From Rehmannia glutinosa (lineage: Eukaryota; Streptophyta; Magnoliopsida; Lamiales; Orobanchaceae), in assembly GCA_016081115.2 (NCBI GenBank), contig CM071930.1:22325520-22389519 (forward strand): 64,000 nucleotides of DNA. The letters run 5' to 3'. The notes beneath the pieces were generated by a model, which saw only the letters and a program-made list of their open reading frames with translations, did no database searches and had not been told where the DNA came from. This document shows positions 32,401-44,869 of the stretch, one piece after another; position 1 is the first letter of the stretch, and every line of letters begins with the position of its first letter. A program made the position numbers and the translations under genes.

Positions 32401-34400
32401 GTTGCACACATATTCACTCCAAAGCACAATTACAAGCAAACTGGCCTTGGTTATAAAGGAAAAGGAAAAAAACCGAGTTGAGTGCGCTGAAAGAAACAGT
32501 GAGAAGAGATTCAACGAGTTCCTCAAAGCAAACTCCAAACAGAAAATACTGTAAGTAAAGAAGAAGCGAGCTACCAAAACCCCAATAAATCTATAAAAGA
32601 AATACATATGATGGGAATGGTAGAAAATATCCAAGCCAAGTGATTGGAATAATGTGAACTATCAAGATAGACTTATGGAATATAAGCCCAAATGGCAAAG
32701 GCCTAGAACTCAAAGCAAAGGCCATTCCAAAAGTATAAGAGCTTTCATCAAACACACATATGCACCTAGGCACTACATTCAAAGACACCACAATTACCCA
32801 AAGAAGGCGATTGCCAAAACACATATGCAGCATACTGAGACAAAAGAGACAATTTGTATGAACCTAGAATCCCCAAGCAATTTGCCAAGATTAATTATGA
32901 TTATGGCATCGATAGATGGCAACCCCTTAGAGTCAAATCATTTGGCTATAAGTTGGTTGGATCATCTTACAATTCTAACCCCTCGGGACCTGGACAAGTA
33001 TGGGTACCTAAAACTTAATTTCCTTGATTGCGGGTTCAAGGAACAAGCGAGTGCCAAGGAACCTGGTATATGGATAGTGGTCATTCCCGGACATATGACA
33101 GAAATAAGAAAAATCTGTCAAAATTCAAGGAAGTTAAAGGAGCAAAAGTCATATTTGGAGGAAATGAAGCTCAGGTGAAATAAGAGGCATTGGATCCATC
33201 AAGAGGAATGGATTAGAAATCACAGATGTTTCATATGTTGAAAGACTCAACTTCAACTTGCTAAGCATCACCAACTCGTGACAAGGGCTATAATGTTGGA
33301 TTTAACATGGGTATATGCCAAATCAAGGAGGTCAATCGAATGAAGTTGTGCTACAAGGATGCGAGACAAAAGAACATGTATGTAGTAGATTGGTCAACCG
33401 CTACACCCAAAGACTGTCTACTAGCAAAAAGCACAAATTGAATCAAGTTGGGCCGTGGCACAAAAAGCCGAGTCACCCGAATTTCAAAACGATTAACAAG
33501 CTTGCGTAGTAGTCTTGTGGAAGGACTTCCAGACTCAGTATACAGAAAGGAGAGTATATGTGACGCATGTCAGAAGGGAAAACAAATCAAATCATCATTC
33601 AAAGAAAAGACATGCCCATCTTCAACAAGAATATTGCATCTGCTACATATGGATCTATTTGGCCCAGTGGAACCAGCTAGCATAAGTGGAAAGAAATACA
33701 CCTTGGTGGTAGTAGATGACTACTCAAGATATACATGGACAATATTCATGTGTAAGAAGAAAGAAACTCTACAGAAACTACCACAATCGATGAAGATCAA
33801 AATGAGAAGAGCCAAACCATTATCAAAATAAGATCGACAGAGGAGGAACCGAGTTTGTCAATGGAATAATAACTCAAGTATTGTATTGAAAATGGTATTG
33901 GTCATGAACTATCTGCGGCAAGGACTCCACATGAGAATGGAGTTGCGAAAGAAGGAATAGAACTCTCAAAGAAGCAGCAAGGACCATGTTAGTCAACGGG
34001 GCTACCAAAAAGATTTTGGTGAAGCAATCAACACAAACTTGCTACACTCAAAACAGATGTATGATAAAAGACGGTGACAAAGACTCCCTATGAGATTTGG
34101 GTGGAAGAAAACCAAATGTTGCGTATTTTAGAATATTTGGATGTAAATGCTTCATCCACAACAATGGCAAAGATAATCTAAAGGCCTTCGATGCTAAAGC
34201 GATGAAGGTATCTTCTTAGATACTCTTTGAAAGCAAAGCCTACAGAGTACTCAACAAAAGGACTATGGTTGCGAAGAATCCATTCATGTGGTATTCGATG
34301 TGCCAAATGTAAATGGAGAAGACATTGAAGAGTCGGTGATAAATTTGAATCATCCAACCATACTGAGAAGAGTCCCTATCAAGCTAAAGCTGGAATTATA
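32401..34400 (+). pseudogene. pol: SIRE-e protease and integrase, broken
   Basis: Protease: WYMDSG at about 33064-33080 with the catalytic Asp codon at 33073; the following GCSRHMTG is shifted because ttccagac reads ttcccggac. Integrase zinc finger: KESICDACQKGK (33548-33590). The catalytic core is open from about 33600: HLLHMDLFGPVEPAS with the first Asp, then LVVVDDYSRYTWTIF. After 33831 the second Asp (near GTEF) and the Glu (near NRTLKEA) lie in different frames. Recognisable C-terminal blocks are FRIFGCKCF and NNGKDNLKAFDAKA-like sequence (34130-34210). At least six frame changes. Confidence 0.85.
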
Positions 34401-36149
34401 AACTCGAGAAGAAGATGAGATATTTGAATCTCAAAAACAATTTGGAAAATTTGCAGCTAAGTGACTACGAGAGAGCGATCAAAGCAACACGTTTGCTAGA
34501 CGATTGAATCCACCAACTTACTTCAACTGATGTAAGATGGCCGAGAGACCATCCACGTAACTTGTCATTGGAGATATAAGAGAAGGTGTCAAAACAAGAT
34601 CCTGAACTCAACAAGAAGCTATGTTCACATGCTTTATCTCGCAAATAGAGCCAGATGTGTTACAAGCATTGGATGACACACATTGGATTCAAGCTATGCA
34701 AGAAGAGTGAATCAGTTTGAAAGAAATAAAGTATGGGAATTAGTTCAAAGACCCATCCATCAAAACGTTATTGGTACTAAATGGGTGTTGAAACAAGATG
34801 AACGAGGAAGGTTACGTGGTAAGAAACAAAGCAAGACTAGTAGCCAAAGGATATTGCCAAGAAAAAGGAATAGATTTTGATGAAACATTTGCTCTGTAGC
34901 AAGATTGGAAGCTATAAGGATGTTTCTTGCCTATGCGACTCACAAGAATTTTCTTGTATATCGATGGATGTAAAAAGCGCATTCCTAAATGGTTTATTGG
35001 ACGAAGAAGTGTATGTTGAACAACCTCTAGGATTTGAGCAGAAGACTCTTGGAGATAAGGTATACAAACTCAAGAAAGCTCGTATGGATTGAAACAGGCA
35101 CCCAGAGCATGGTATGACACGTTGTCACAATTCCTAAGCGAGAATGGATTCACAAAAGGAAAAGTAGATAGAACACTTTTTAATTCAATACAAAAAGAGT
35201 ATCTTGCTTGTTCAAATATATGTGGATGACATCATTTTTGGATCCACAAACAGAGAGCTATATGAAAAATTTTCAAACCTCATGCAAAGTAAATTTGAAA
35301 TGAGCATGATGGGAGAGCCGACATTCTTCCTTGGACTCCAAGTGAAACAATGAAGGATGGAACCTTCATAAGTCAAACAAAATACACCGAGAGATTTAAT
35401 GAAGAAATTTGGTATGGAGGAGAAGTCTTCGTGAAAATACCAATGAATACATCATCAAAATGGACATGGATGCGGATGGCAAGCCTCGTAGATCAAACAA
35501 GATACATAACACTTATTGGATCATTGCTCTATCTTACAAAGCGGGCCGACATCACCTTTCTTTGTAGGTGTATGTGCAAGATTTCAATCGCTCAAAAAGA
35601 GAGTCATATGACAAAGAATGACTAAGAGAATATTGAGATACTTGAAAGGAAGCCAAGAAGTTGGCTTATGGTATCCAAAGGAAGGTGGATTCAAGCTAAT
35701 TGGCTATTGATTCCCGACTATCTTTGGATGCGAGTTGATGTGAAGAGCACACGAGCACATGTCAAATCTTTGGGAAACAGTGATTTTCTGGTTTAGCAAG
35801 AAGCAAAATTCAATAGCCACATCTCTGGTGAAACGAGAATACATAGTGCTGGCAAATTTTGTGCCCAAATCCTATGGATGAGGAGGTGAGAGACTATGAA
35901 GTTGAGGAAAAAGAAATTCCAATCATGTGTGATAACACAAGTGCAATTGCAATCACTCAAAATCTTGTGTTGCACTCAAGAACAAAGCATATCGATGTCG
36001 GATATCACTTCAAAAGAGATCATGTTGAAAAGAAGGACATCATCTTGGAATATATCTCAACCGATAAACAATTGGCTGACATCTTCACAAAACCATTATG
36101 TGAGTCAAGATTTGAAGAACTCAAGCATGAGTTAGGGTTAATTGAGTGA
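34401..36149 (+). pseudogene. pol: SIRE-e reverse transcriptase and RNase H, broken
   Basis: RT N-terminal part near 34683-34830 (FERNKVWELVQRPIHQNVIG, TKWVLKQDE). Palm: MDVKSAFLNGLLDEEVYVEQ (34960s). The active site YVDD is intact at 35219-35230, followed by FEMSMMG and FFLGLQVKQ. RNase H: DEEVRDYEVEEKEIPIMCDN in an open frame from 35877, DKQLADIFTKPL and a natural end at TGA 36147-36149 (ELGLIE). Frame changes separate these blocks. The domain order RT then RNase H after integrase is that of copia elements. Confidence 0.9.
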
Positions 36150-36685
36150 GTGACACTTAGAAGAATCAAAGAAAAGAAATGGAACACAAGTTTGAACTCA
36201 CAAAAATCGCCTAAATCACCAGATCGGAAAGACACTATACCAAGTCGGTGACAATTTGAGTCACAAAAAGAATCGTGAGAAGAAGAGTTAAACCACTAAG
36301 GGTAAAAGTGAGTCATTTATGAGCCAAGTGACAAAAATGCAGTCGTTTTGACTAAGCGGGATTGTTTTTTAAGATTTACGTCAAGATAATTATGACGCGT
36401 GTACAGGCAAAAGCCGCACACCAAGCTTATGATTGGATATAAATCTTTGCCGCATTAAATACGAGACATTAAATGCTAAATCGGCGTGCAAAATCTAAGC
36501 CGTTGATTCCGATCACATTTCAAAACCACCCGCACGTCCTTTCATAAACCATACTTAAGCTTTCCTTCTTCTCTCTCATATTACCAAAACCGTTCATTTC
36601 TTTGGAAGCAAAAGCAAAACTCTCTCAAAACCCTATCTATCTTCAAATCAACCTCTAAGTTTTCTTCGGTGAAATCAAAAAAAAA
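36150..36685 (+). other. SIRE-e spacer between pol and third ORF
   Basis: Non-coding, 536 bp; homologous to 27733-27173 of SIRE-d. It ends in a run of A before the third-ORF ATG. Confidence 0.6.
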
Positions 36686-39600
36686 ATGGCACCAACCTAT
36701 GATTTTGTCAAGTTAGGAAAGAAAATCCACACCAGGTCTCTTGTGGATTTCGACGGCATGGTGAAACAGGGTAAAACGACACCTTAGTGAAGAAAATTGC
36801 TGAGAAATTGGAAACGTCTGGCTGAAATCGTTTCGACGATGGAATATCCGATGACCTATGTGGAGGAGGTCGCCCGATTCTCACGTGAACGCCGAGACTC
36901 ACGATGAAGGGATAAAGTCATATGTTCACGGAAAGAAGTTCACCATCTCGCCAAGGATTTGGTGAACACGCTCACTACCGAGCGGATGGAGCATCGAAAT
37001 CAACGATCTTTGATGTAAACCTGGTTCGCCGCTTGGAAGGAAATAGCCAAGCCCGACTATCTTTGATAAAATAGTTTACACAAGAAACAAGAGGTCTTTG
37101 AAGGAAGATTACCACAAATCGTTGGACATAGTTGCCAAATGCATAGACATCAAATTTGGCGGCTTTGATCAATCAGCTGTCAAAAGCAAAATTGATCGTA
37201 ATGGCTGCGATCATTGAAGAAAAGAAAATAAAAACCGGGCTGAGTTTGTCACAGAGACTCGCGAGAATGTAGGGAACAAATCCTTCAAGGAAGATGGTGC
37301 ATTTGGAGGATCCCTAGGATATGGCCAGTGATTGGCCGGCTAATGGAGGTGAAAGGAGTTCCTCTTAGACATGGAAAGGCGTTCCATGTAAACAAGAGGA
37401 TGTTCGAGATCAAACCTCTCGGCGCACTGAAGAGAGCCCACGCCAAAAGAGCGACACGAGTGAGGGGAATCGGTGACCCGAGGATCTGTTGTTTCCTCTC
37501 CACCAAAGAAGAAAGCGCCCTGCGGTGCTAAGAAAGATCTTTGCTCATGCAAAGAAAGAAAAACAAAACTCGCTCCCGCCCTGCCAGTCAGTCGCGCCCC
37601 GCAGCCGTGTCTCTCCCGGCCGGCGGCCGGTCGAGAAGGACTCTCAAATACCTTCTCCGATCGTCAAAAAGAGGAGAAGCGATAAGCCAAGATGGCCGGC
37701 TCCTCGAAGAAAACACAAGACGGCCCCCGCCGCCAAGACTCGGAAGAAACTCTCTCGAACCAGAAATTCCTCACGGTACAAACTAGGAGACGAAGAAGAA
37801 TCATCAAGCACTCCGAGCTTGAGAAACGGGCCGAGTCGACCACTGTTGGAGCAGATCACGGAGATCGCTGGAGAAGTAGAGTCCCGGATATAATTGATGA
37901 ATCAGCTAAATCTGCCTTTGAAGGCGATCAGAGGCAAATCGAAAAACACTGATTGTAGTCCGCGGTGAGACACAAGAAGAAGCGATAGAGCGATAGTGAT
38001 GTGATGATCCTATCCCCACTTTACCCGGACATCCAAAATCGTCTGCGAGAGTGGAGGAAGTGGAAGTTGAGTCGATCAAGGGAGCAGTTCCAACGGCTTT
38101 GAATTTATAGAAGAGGAAGAGGAATGTTGAACTTCCTTGGAGTGACCCTTTGTGGTCCAAGATCGGATGAATAAAAGCGCACGGATATCTTGCAGATCTT
38201 CAAGGACAAGGAGAAGGAAAAGACAGGAAGGAAGCGAGGCACGTGAGAAGGCCAAAGATCGCCTATCACCGGCACCCAGAAACACACACATCATCTCCTT
38301 GATGTCTTATCGCTTGATGATGAGGATCCAGGACTCTGCTGCCGCCACGAAGAAAAGTTGCAAATGCAGCAAGCATTGCACGAATCGAGAATCCTTCACG
38401 AGAAAAAGATTGATGGAGGGACCAGGAGAGTCCTCCAAAAACACAGTGAAATTGATCCAATGGGAGTGGTTAAACAAATCGCCACCGTTGTTCGCCACCA
38501 CTTCCCTGACTCACTCGGAAGAAGGAATTAAAGGCTGGCGATGGCGGGTTAGTGGGGACCCCGGTTGAGCCAACCCCTAATGAAGGTGTCTTACCACCGC
38601 CCCAACGGTGAACACTTAGTAGAAACAGCCAGGAGTTTGGAGACGAGTGACCCCATTCCCGATCACTCTCGGTGGTGCGCCGGTGAGGGGGAAACTCCCT
38701 CCACTGCGGCAAGGTCGGAGAATCTGCAGATGACTCCACGACGAATCTAGGAGGTGAAGTGGAGAAGGAACAATCACAAAGTACACAGCAAGTTGTCATC
38801 AACGAAGCTCGGCGATTGAGATTGTTTGGTGAGGTGCCAATCGCTGACGAAGGCTAATGACGCCGCTGCGATGCGATCGAGGCGCGAGGAAGAACGAACA
38901 GGAGTTAACACTGGGCGATGAAAGTGCAATCCATGGGGTTGAGACTCAATGGATGCCACCATAGAAGACCCTAAGACGCTCACACCGCCGAGATAAAGCT
39001 GCTGCGTGAGCAAAATAAGAGTGATCTACAGCGTATGGAAGAAGACAACATGAATAGAAAATTCAGCCTTCTCATGGTGAGATGAAGCTAATTTCAGCGA
39101 GAGTCCAATGCTACTCGCTCGAATTTCGTGCCGCATACACCGCAGCGGACTCGAGGCGAACTCGGCTATCGCCAGGCTCGACTTCCCGCTTGCCAAGATA
39201 TGTTTCAGTGTTCCTCTCTCCTTTGATGATGCCAAAAAAGGGGAAGAGGAATACTTTAAAACGCAAAAGAGATCGAAGTGAAAAGGAGGAAGCAATCTGT
39301 AAAGGGAAAAGACAATTTGAGGAAGTGTCAAAACAAAAGAAATGAAAGTCCGTTGAGGGGGAAGGATCGAAAGATGTGACCTTGATGATTGCACAAACCC
39401 CCAACAAGGTCTTGTCACGGTGACATTATTAGCAAAGCAAACTCCCGGTGACTCTGCCACTCCAACACACTGCTATATCTATGGCCGAAAAGAGAAAAAC
39501 AATTGAAGCGAGGGGATGGAGGAAGTGGAAGGAAGAATGGATGCCCGAGTTATGAACATCTTGAAACAACATGGAGGCATTCCAAAGAGAGAGACACTTA

Positions 39601-40132
39601 TGCCATCTCGATGTCGGGACCGAGCCACGATCAGTTGATGAATTTAAAACACTCGCATCTCGAAGGATACTTTGCAAAAATGTCTATGGCTCAAGCTTGG
39701 GACTTGTATCTTGGGAAAAGGGTCTCACGTTATGTGAAGAAGGCGACAGCAACAGGACTACGGGTGATCACTCTCTTTGGTCACTCGCGTGGTCACTCAT
39801 TTGGAAGAAGCGATGGTGAAGGAAAAGGTTTGGACTAGGCCTCGCCCAAAAACATTGAGTACGTAGATCCGGCAAGAAAGGAGGGATCTCTTGGGCTGGT
39901 CTTGACCAAGTAGCCAATTTGCAAGTGGGTAAAAGTAATCTTGAGTATGCGAAAAGAATAGAAGAAGAAAATAAGAGACAAACTCAGCTATGGGAGGAAA
40001 GACAAGAGAGATTAAGAAGAGATGAAGCTGCCTGGAAGGCATATGAAAAAAGAAGAAGAAGGCGGTGACGATGAGAAAAAGAGAAGAAGAAGCGAGAAGA
40101 TCTTTGAACAAGATGAAAAGGAGAGCAAATGA
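36686..40132 (+). pseudogene. SIRE-e third ORF (env-like), broken
   Basis: The ATG at 36686 opens MAPTYDFVKLGKKIHTRSLV, matching the SIRE-d third ORF, then the frame breaks almost at once (gggtaaaacgacacc at 36768). Later pieces are recognisable: EVKGVPLRHGKAFHVNKRMF (37345-37405), a Lys/Pro/Ala-rich part (37540-37760), a stretch around LMMPKKGKRNT (39223-39260), and a K/E/R-rich C-terminal coil (39940-40130) ending at TGA 40130-40132. The span is about 1.1 kb shorter than in SIRE-d. The disruption density is the highest in the element, in the part that in SIRE-d is richest in CAG/CTG. Function unknown. Confidence 0.75.
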
Positions 40133-40388
40133 AGGAGATGAAGTGTTGTTGTCCACCCCTTCATGTATTTTACTATGTAAATACATACTATGTAAGTCTT
40201 CTGCAATAAAGCTAAATTTTTTTTAGACAAATGTTTGCTCTGATACACCTTGTAAACAGTTGTGTAAAAGAACAAGAATGTTATGATCAATAAAAGGATT
40301 GATTCTACGCATACATTCTATGTGAAGACACTATCTGTATGTATCTTTGCTATTCACATTTTTGAATGTTTTAAGTTTTGGCATCATC

Positions 40389-40402
40389 AAAAAGGGGGAA
40401 AT
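40389..40402 (+). other. SIRE-e polypurine tract
   Basis: aaaaagggggaaat directly before the 3' LTR. Confidence 0.9.
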
Positions 40403-41961
40403 TGTTGGGAAATTTATTGTTTAGATTTTGATGAATGCCATGTAAAACTTAGAATAGGAAGTTGGCACCCCAATTTTGTTGTAAACTGCATTGTAATAAA
40501 TAGGGCTGGTCAGCCGAGTTAAGTCGCCTATGCCCAAACATGCAAGAAGACAACCGGAGACGAGGAAGGAAGACTCCGCTACAAGACAGTGAGTATGGCA
40601 AAGAAGAGAAGACGGAACTCTCTTGAAGGAGCGGTGAGATGCGGTGAGTGGAGTATCATCAAGTCAACTCAAGAAAAGCCAAGTCTCAAGTTGAAGTGGA
40701 AGAGTCATCCAATGATTGGAAGTCGACTCTAAGTCACCTGGGGAAAGCAAAGAAATGCGGTCAAGACGAGATAATCGAAAAAGATCCGTTTGCGAGAAAT
40801 CAAGAGAATTACTTAAACAAGTAATATCTCCATGATACCTTTCTCGAAGTGCTCGGTCCCGAAGCGTGCAAAAGGAATAAACCAATGGGAAGCACTACAC
40901 CGTGTCAGAACTTTGAAAAGGTGAAGAACAATTCATACGAGAAAATGGCAATTCCAAGGACTGCAACAAGACAAGCCAACGACCACAAGTGACTTTCAAA
41001 AATAAGCCTATCTCTTCAACGGGCGATTTTTGAAAGATCACTATAAAAGGCTGAGGAATGATTCTGAGAGAAAGTGACCGAGAACCACAAACATTCAAGC
41101 AATTATTAGAATCAGAACCTGAAATATTCTCAAGTCATTAAACGCTCAATCATCAAGCCTACACTACGAAGAACATCAATCCAACACTCACTGTGAAGGA
41201 AAGATAACTTCAATCGAGTTGAAGAGGAAATTATCAAGAATCAAGGGGTCTACATTCCACGAAGGATTGTAGGAAGGTTCAAGGTCGAACCAAGTCTTGA
41301 GCTTTTGGGGGCTTCGTGATCAAATCCAAAGAGCTTGAGCAAGTGGGCGTAGTAGCAATGCAGTTGCCTGTGAAGAAGAAGCCGAGTCGCACGAGAAGCC
41401 AGGTGAGTGATCAAGGCGTCTCGGCATGAGTCCCAAAGGATCAAGTCAGTTGTGTGATCAAGACTTGTATATGGACTATTACCACTTTGTATCTTGATCA
41501 ATACCTAGTGGATTCCTCCAGGAGTTGGAGAAGAGAGGAGTAGAAGAATTACCCCATCTTCGAACCTCTATAAAAATCTTATTGTGTCATTTACATTTCA
41601 GCACTTTAATTCTTGCATCATATTTGTTTAATTCTGCTGACATATTTGCTATCCATTAGATAATCTCTAAGTACTAAATCAAGCTTTAAGTCTCTCTTAA
41701 CCAAACTTAAGGGTGTTAAGTCTTCCGCTGAAAACAAACCACGAGTTGAGTTAATTTAGACTTAACGGTGAGTTATTCCATCAACGGCTCGATTAAGTCT
41801 TTGAGAGACTAACTCTTGATTAACTAAATTGGTGTCCACGAGGACACGGTGTGTAATATCAACTCGAATTTTTAAAAAGGACTAAATCGAAAATTTGGTA
41901 AGGTTTATTCAACCCCCCCCCCCCCTTCTAAACCTTACACTTACACCCCTTGGGACCTACA
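40403..41961 (+). repeat. SIRE-e 3' LTR
   Basis: Partner of 29019-30575, same ends. It holds a run of 13 C at about 41912-41924 where the 5' LTR has 5 C. TATA box at 41042-41049. Confidence 0.95.
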
Positions 41962-41966
41962 TATTC
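41962..41966 (+). repeat. Target site duplication of SIRE-e, right
   Basis: tattc, identical to 29014-29018. SIRE-d RT resumes after it. Confidence 0.9.
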
Positions 41967-44259
41967 CCTCTTCTTGGCAATACCCTTTGGCTACCAATCT
42001 TGCTTTGTTCCTTACCACGAATTCCCATACCTTGTTTCTTTCAAATTGATTCAGTTCTTCTTGCATGGCTTGAATCCAATGTGTGTCATCCAATGCCTGG
42101 GACACATCTTTTGGCTCTATTTGGGAAATAAAACAATTGAAATTACTTCTTACTGAGCTCTGGATCTGGTTCTCACACCATCTCTCACATCTCCAATGAC
42201 TAGCTCTGGTGGATGGTCTCTGAGCCATCTCTCATCAGGTTGAAGCAAATCAGTTGGGTTCAACTGTCTCGCAGCTGTGTTGTCTTGAGCAGCTCTTTCA
42301 TTATCATTCAACTGCAGATTTTCCAGCTGTCTTTGAGATTCAGCTATCTCATCTTCATCTTGGTTGATAACTCTTTATTCAGCTTCAACATAAGGACTTT
42401 TCTGCATAGTTGGCTGATTTAGCTTATCAGCTAACTCTTCAATATCTTCTCCATTTACATTAGGTTCATCAAAAACCACATGAATAGACTCTTCTGTGAC
42501 CATAGTCCTCTTGTTCAGCACTCTATAGGCTTTATTTTCGGCTTAGTATCCCAAAACGATACCTTCATCGGCTTTAGCATCAAAAGCCTTTAGATTGTCC
42601 TTGCCATTGTTGTGGTTGAAACTTTTACATCCAAATATTCTAAAGTACCCAACATTTGGCTTTCTTCTTGTCCAAATTTCATAGGGAGTCTTTGTCAGCT
42701 GTCTATTTATCATGCATCTATTTTGAGTATAGCATGCAGTGTTAATGGCTTCAGCCTAAAATCTTTTAGCAGTCCAGCTTCAGCTAACATGGTCCTTGGA
42801 GCTTCCTTGAGAGTTCTATTCCTTCTTTCAGCCACTCCATTCTGCTGTGGAGTTCTTGTTACAGATAACTCATAAGCAATACCATTTTCAAAACAGTACT
42901 GAGTTATTATCCCATTGACAAACTTAATTCCTCTAATAGATCTTATCTTTATAATGGTTTGGCTCTTTTCATTTTGAACTCTTTTCATCAGCTGAGGTAG
43001 TTTCTGCAAGGTTTCCTTCTTTTTGCACATGAAGATTGTCATGTATATCTTGAATAATCATCCACCACCACTAAGGTGTATTTCTTTCCACTTATGCTGG
43101 CTGGTTCAACAGGACCAAATAAATCCATATGCAACAGATGCAATATTCTTGTTGAAGAAGGACTAGGCTTCTCTTTGAATGATGATTTGATCTGCTTTCC
43201 CATCTGGCATGCATCACAAACACTTTCCTTCTTGTACACTGAGTCTGGCAATCCTTCTACAAGATGACTCCTTGCAAGCTTGTTGATTGTCTTGAAATTT
43301 AGATGACTCACCTTCTTGTGCCAGAGCCAACTTGATTCGGCTGTGCTCTTCGCCAACAGACAGGTGCTTGGTGTGGTAGTCGACCACTCTGCCACATACA
43401 TGTTCTTTTGTCTGGATCCTTGCAGCACTATTTCATTTGATTCAGTATCATTAATTTGGCACACTACGATATTGAATCCAACATTATAGCCCTTGTCACA
43501 GAGTTGGTTGATGCTTAACAGGTTGAAGTTTAGGCCTTCAACATATGCAACATCTGTGATTTCTAATCCATTTTTCTTGATGGATACAGTGCCTCTTATT
43601 TCCCCTGGAGCTTCATTTCCTCAAAATATGACTTTTGCGCCTCTCCTTAAATTTTGACAGATTTTTCTTGTTTCTTGTCATGTTCTGGAACAGCCACTAT
43701 TCAGGTACCAGGTTCCTTGGCACTCAGCTGTTCCTTGAACCTGCAATCAAGGAAATTCTTTTTTAGGTACCCATGCTTATCTGGGTCCTGAGGGGTTAGT
43801 GCTATAAGATGATTCAACCAACCTAAAGCCAAATGACTTGACTCTAATAGGTTGCATCTATCTGTGCCATAATCATAACTCACTTTGGCAAATTGCTTGG
43901 GGGATTTAGGTTCATACAGCTGTCTCTTTTGTCTGTATGTCTGTGTGTTTGTTTTAGCAATTGCCTTCTTTGGGTAGTTGTGATATTTATGAGTATAGAT
44001 CCTGGGTGAATATGTGTGCTGATGATAGCTCTTTTTCCATTGGAATGACCTTTGCTGAGTTCTAGGTCTTTGCCATTTGGGCTTGTATTCCATTGGTCTT
44101 TTTGCTAATATGTCACATTATTCCAATCAGCTTGACTCGGGTAATTTCTACCATTCCCATCATATGTGTTTCTTTGGAAAAACTTCTTGGGTTTTTGGTA
44201 GCTCTGTTTATTCTTCACTGAGTACTTCCTGTTTGGAGTTTGCTGAGGAACTCTGCTGG
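41967..44259 (-). pseudogene. pol: SIRE-d Gag end, protease, integrase and RT start
   Basis: Middle block of SIRE-d between TAT-2 and SIRE-e. From 44259 downward: Gag-Pol linker (KYHNYPKKAIAKTNTQTYRQ), protease with LNSGCSR at about 43705-43685, where the catalytic Asp of DSG is Asn, integrase with HKKVSHLN, KESVCDACQMGK and HLLHMDLFGPVEPAS (43464-43042), then GIITQYCFENGIAYEL, NGVAERRNRTL (catalytic Glu near 42830) and RT start with ALDDTHWIQAMQEELNQFER. About 73 bp of RT is deleted at about 42018 relative to SIRE-e. The last codons (KGYCQEEGI) run into the SIRE-e insertion. CAG and CTG are frequent here. Confidence 0.85.
44255..44259 (+). repeat. Target site duplication of TAT-2, left
   Basis: gctgg, repeated at 55887-55891. 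Confidence 0.9.
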
Positions 44260-44869
44260 TGTTGACGTGCGTTTTGGTCAACAAGCAAAAATATGTAAAA
44301 GATTTAACACGTGGAAATATAAACATGCGTAACGTATATTTATTTTTGGCTAATTCTGTCTTTTTTGCATAATGCCGAGCCGAATTATTGGGGTCGGTCT
44401 TTCTTGCAATTTTTTCTCTCTTCTTAAGTTTTCCCTCTATCGACTTTTTATACCCCTTCGAGTAAGTGGGTTTACAATAGTCATCTTTGCACTAACTATT
44501 CATTAATTAGTAAAATAAATAAATAAAGACACATGTCCCTCTCTAACTGTGCATGTCAGTCAAAACTTGCCACTTGTCGACTTCTCTTCATAATTTTCTG
44601 ACATGTGGCAGTTTCTGATACCAATAAAGCGTTAAGCATGGGCGTGTGATTATTTTTATGAGGCTGTCGCGCATGCGTTTCCTGTCGGAATTTGGGCTCG
44701 GGGCTCGGGGCTCGGCGGCCGTGTTGTGGTTGGGCTCGGTAATGGGCGAGCTTAATTCGTGACGTGTCTTCGCGCACCATTGCTGACGTCACCCGCAGGT
44801 CGCCTACTCGGATGTGTGTTGGACTGATGACTTGGACTAATTTCTTCCAGCTCGGCTCGGGTGTCATCA
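44260..44869 (-). repeat. TAT-2 3' LTR (left end)
   Basis: Reading plus it starts TGTTGACGTGCG and ends GTGTCATCA; equals 55276-55886 apart from scattered differences. Reversed TATA box at 44444-44452. One difference is tatcgac here against tatcagac in the other LTR (CG versus CAG). I see no convincing polypurine tract next to it. Confidence 0.9.

Larger units (their letters stand above)
29019..41961 (+). mobile_element. SIRE-e: complete SIRE-type copia element
   Basis: Full structural unit of 12,943 bp: TG...CA LTRs of 1557 and 1559 bp, primer site, gag, pol, third ORF, polypurine tract and a perfect 5-bp target duplication (tattc). It is inserted in opposite orientation into the RT of SIRE-d. 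Structure says it is young, yet all ORFs are broken. The breaks fall mainly at positions where related copies have CAG or CTG. Real age and coding state cannot be judged from this sequence. Confidence 0.95.

Noticed and set aside
29019..41961. RIP-like or deamination-only explanation for SIRE-e damage
   Set aside because: Some changes are C-to-T or G-to-A at CHG, but many replace the middle A or T of CAG/CTG or create CG, which deamination cannot do.
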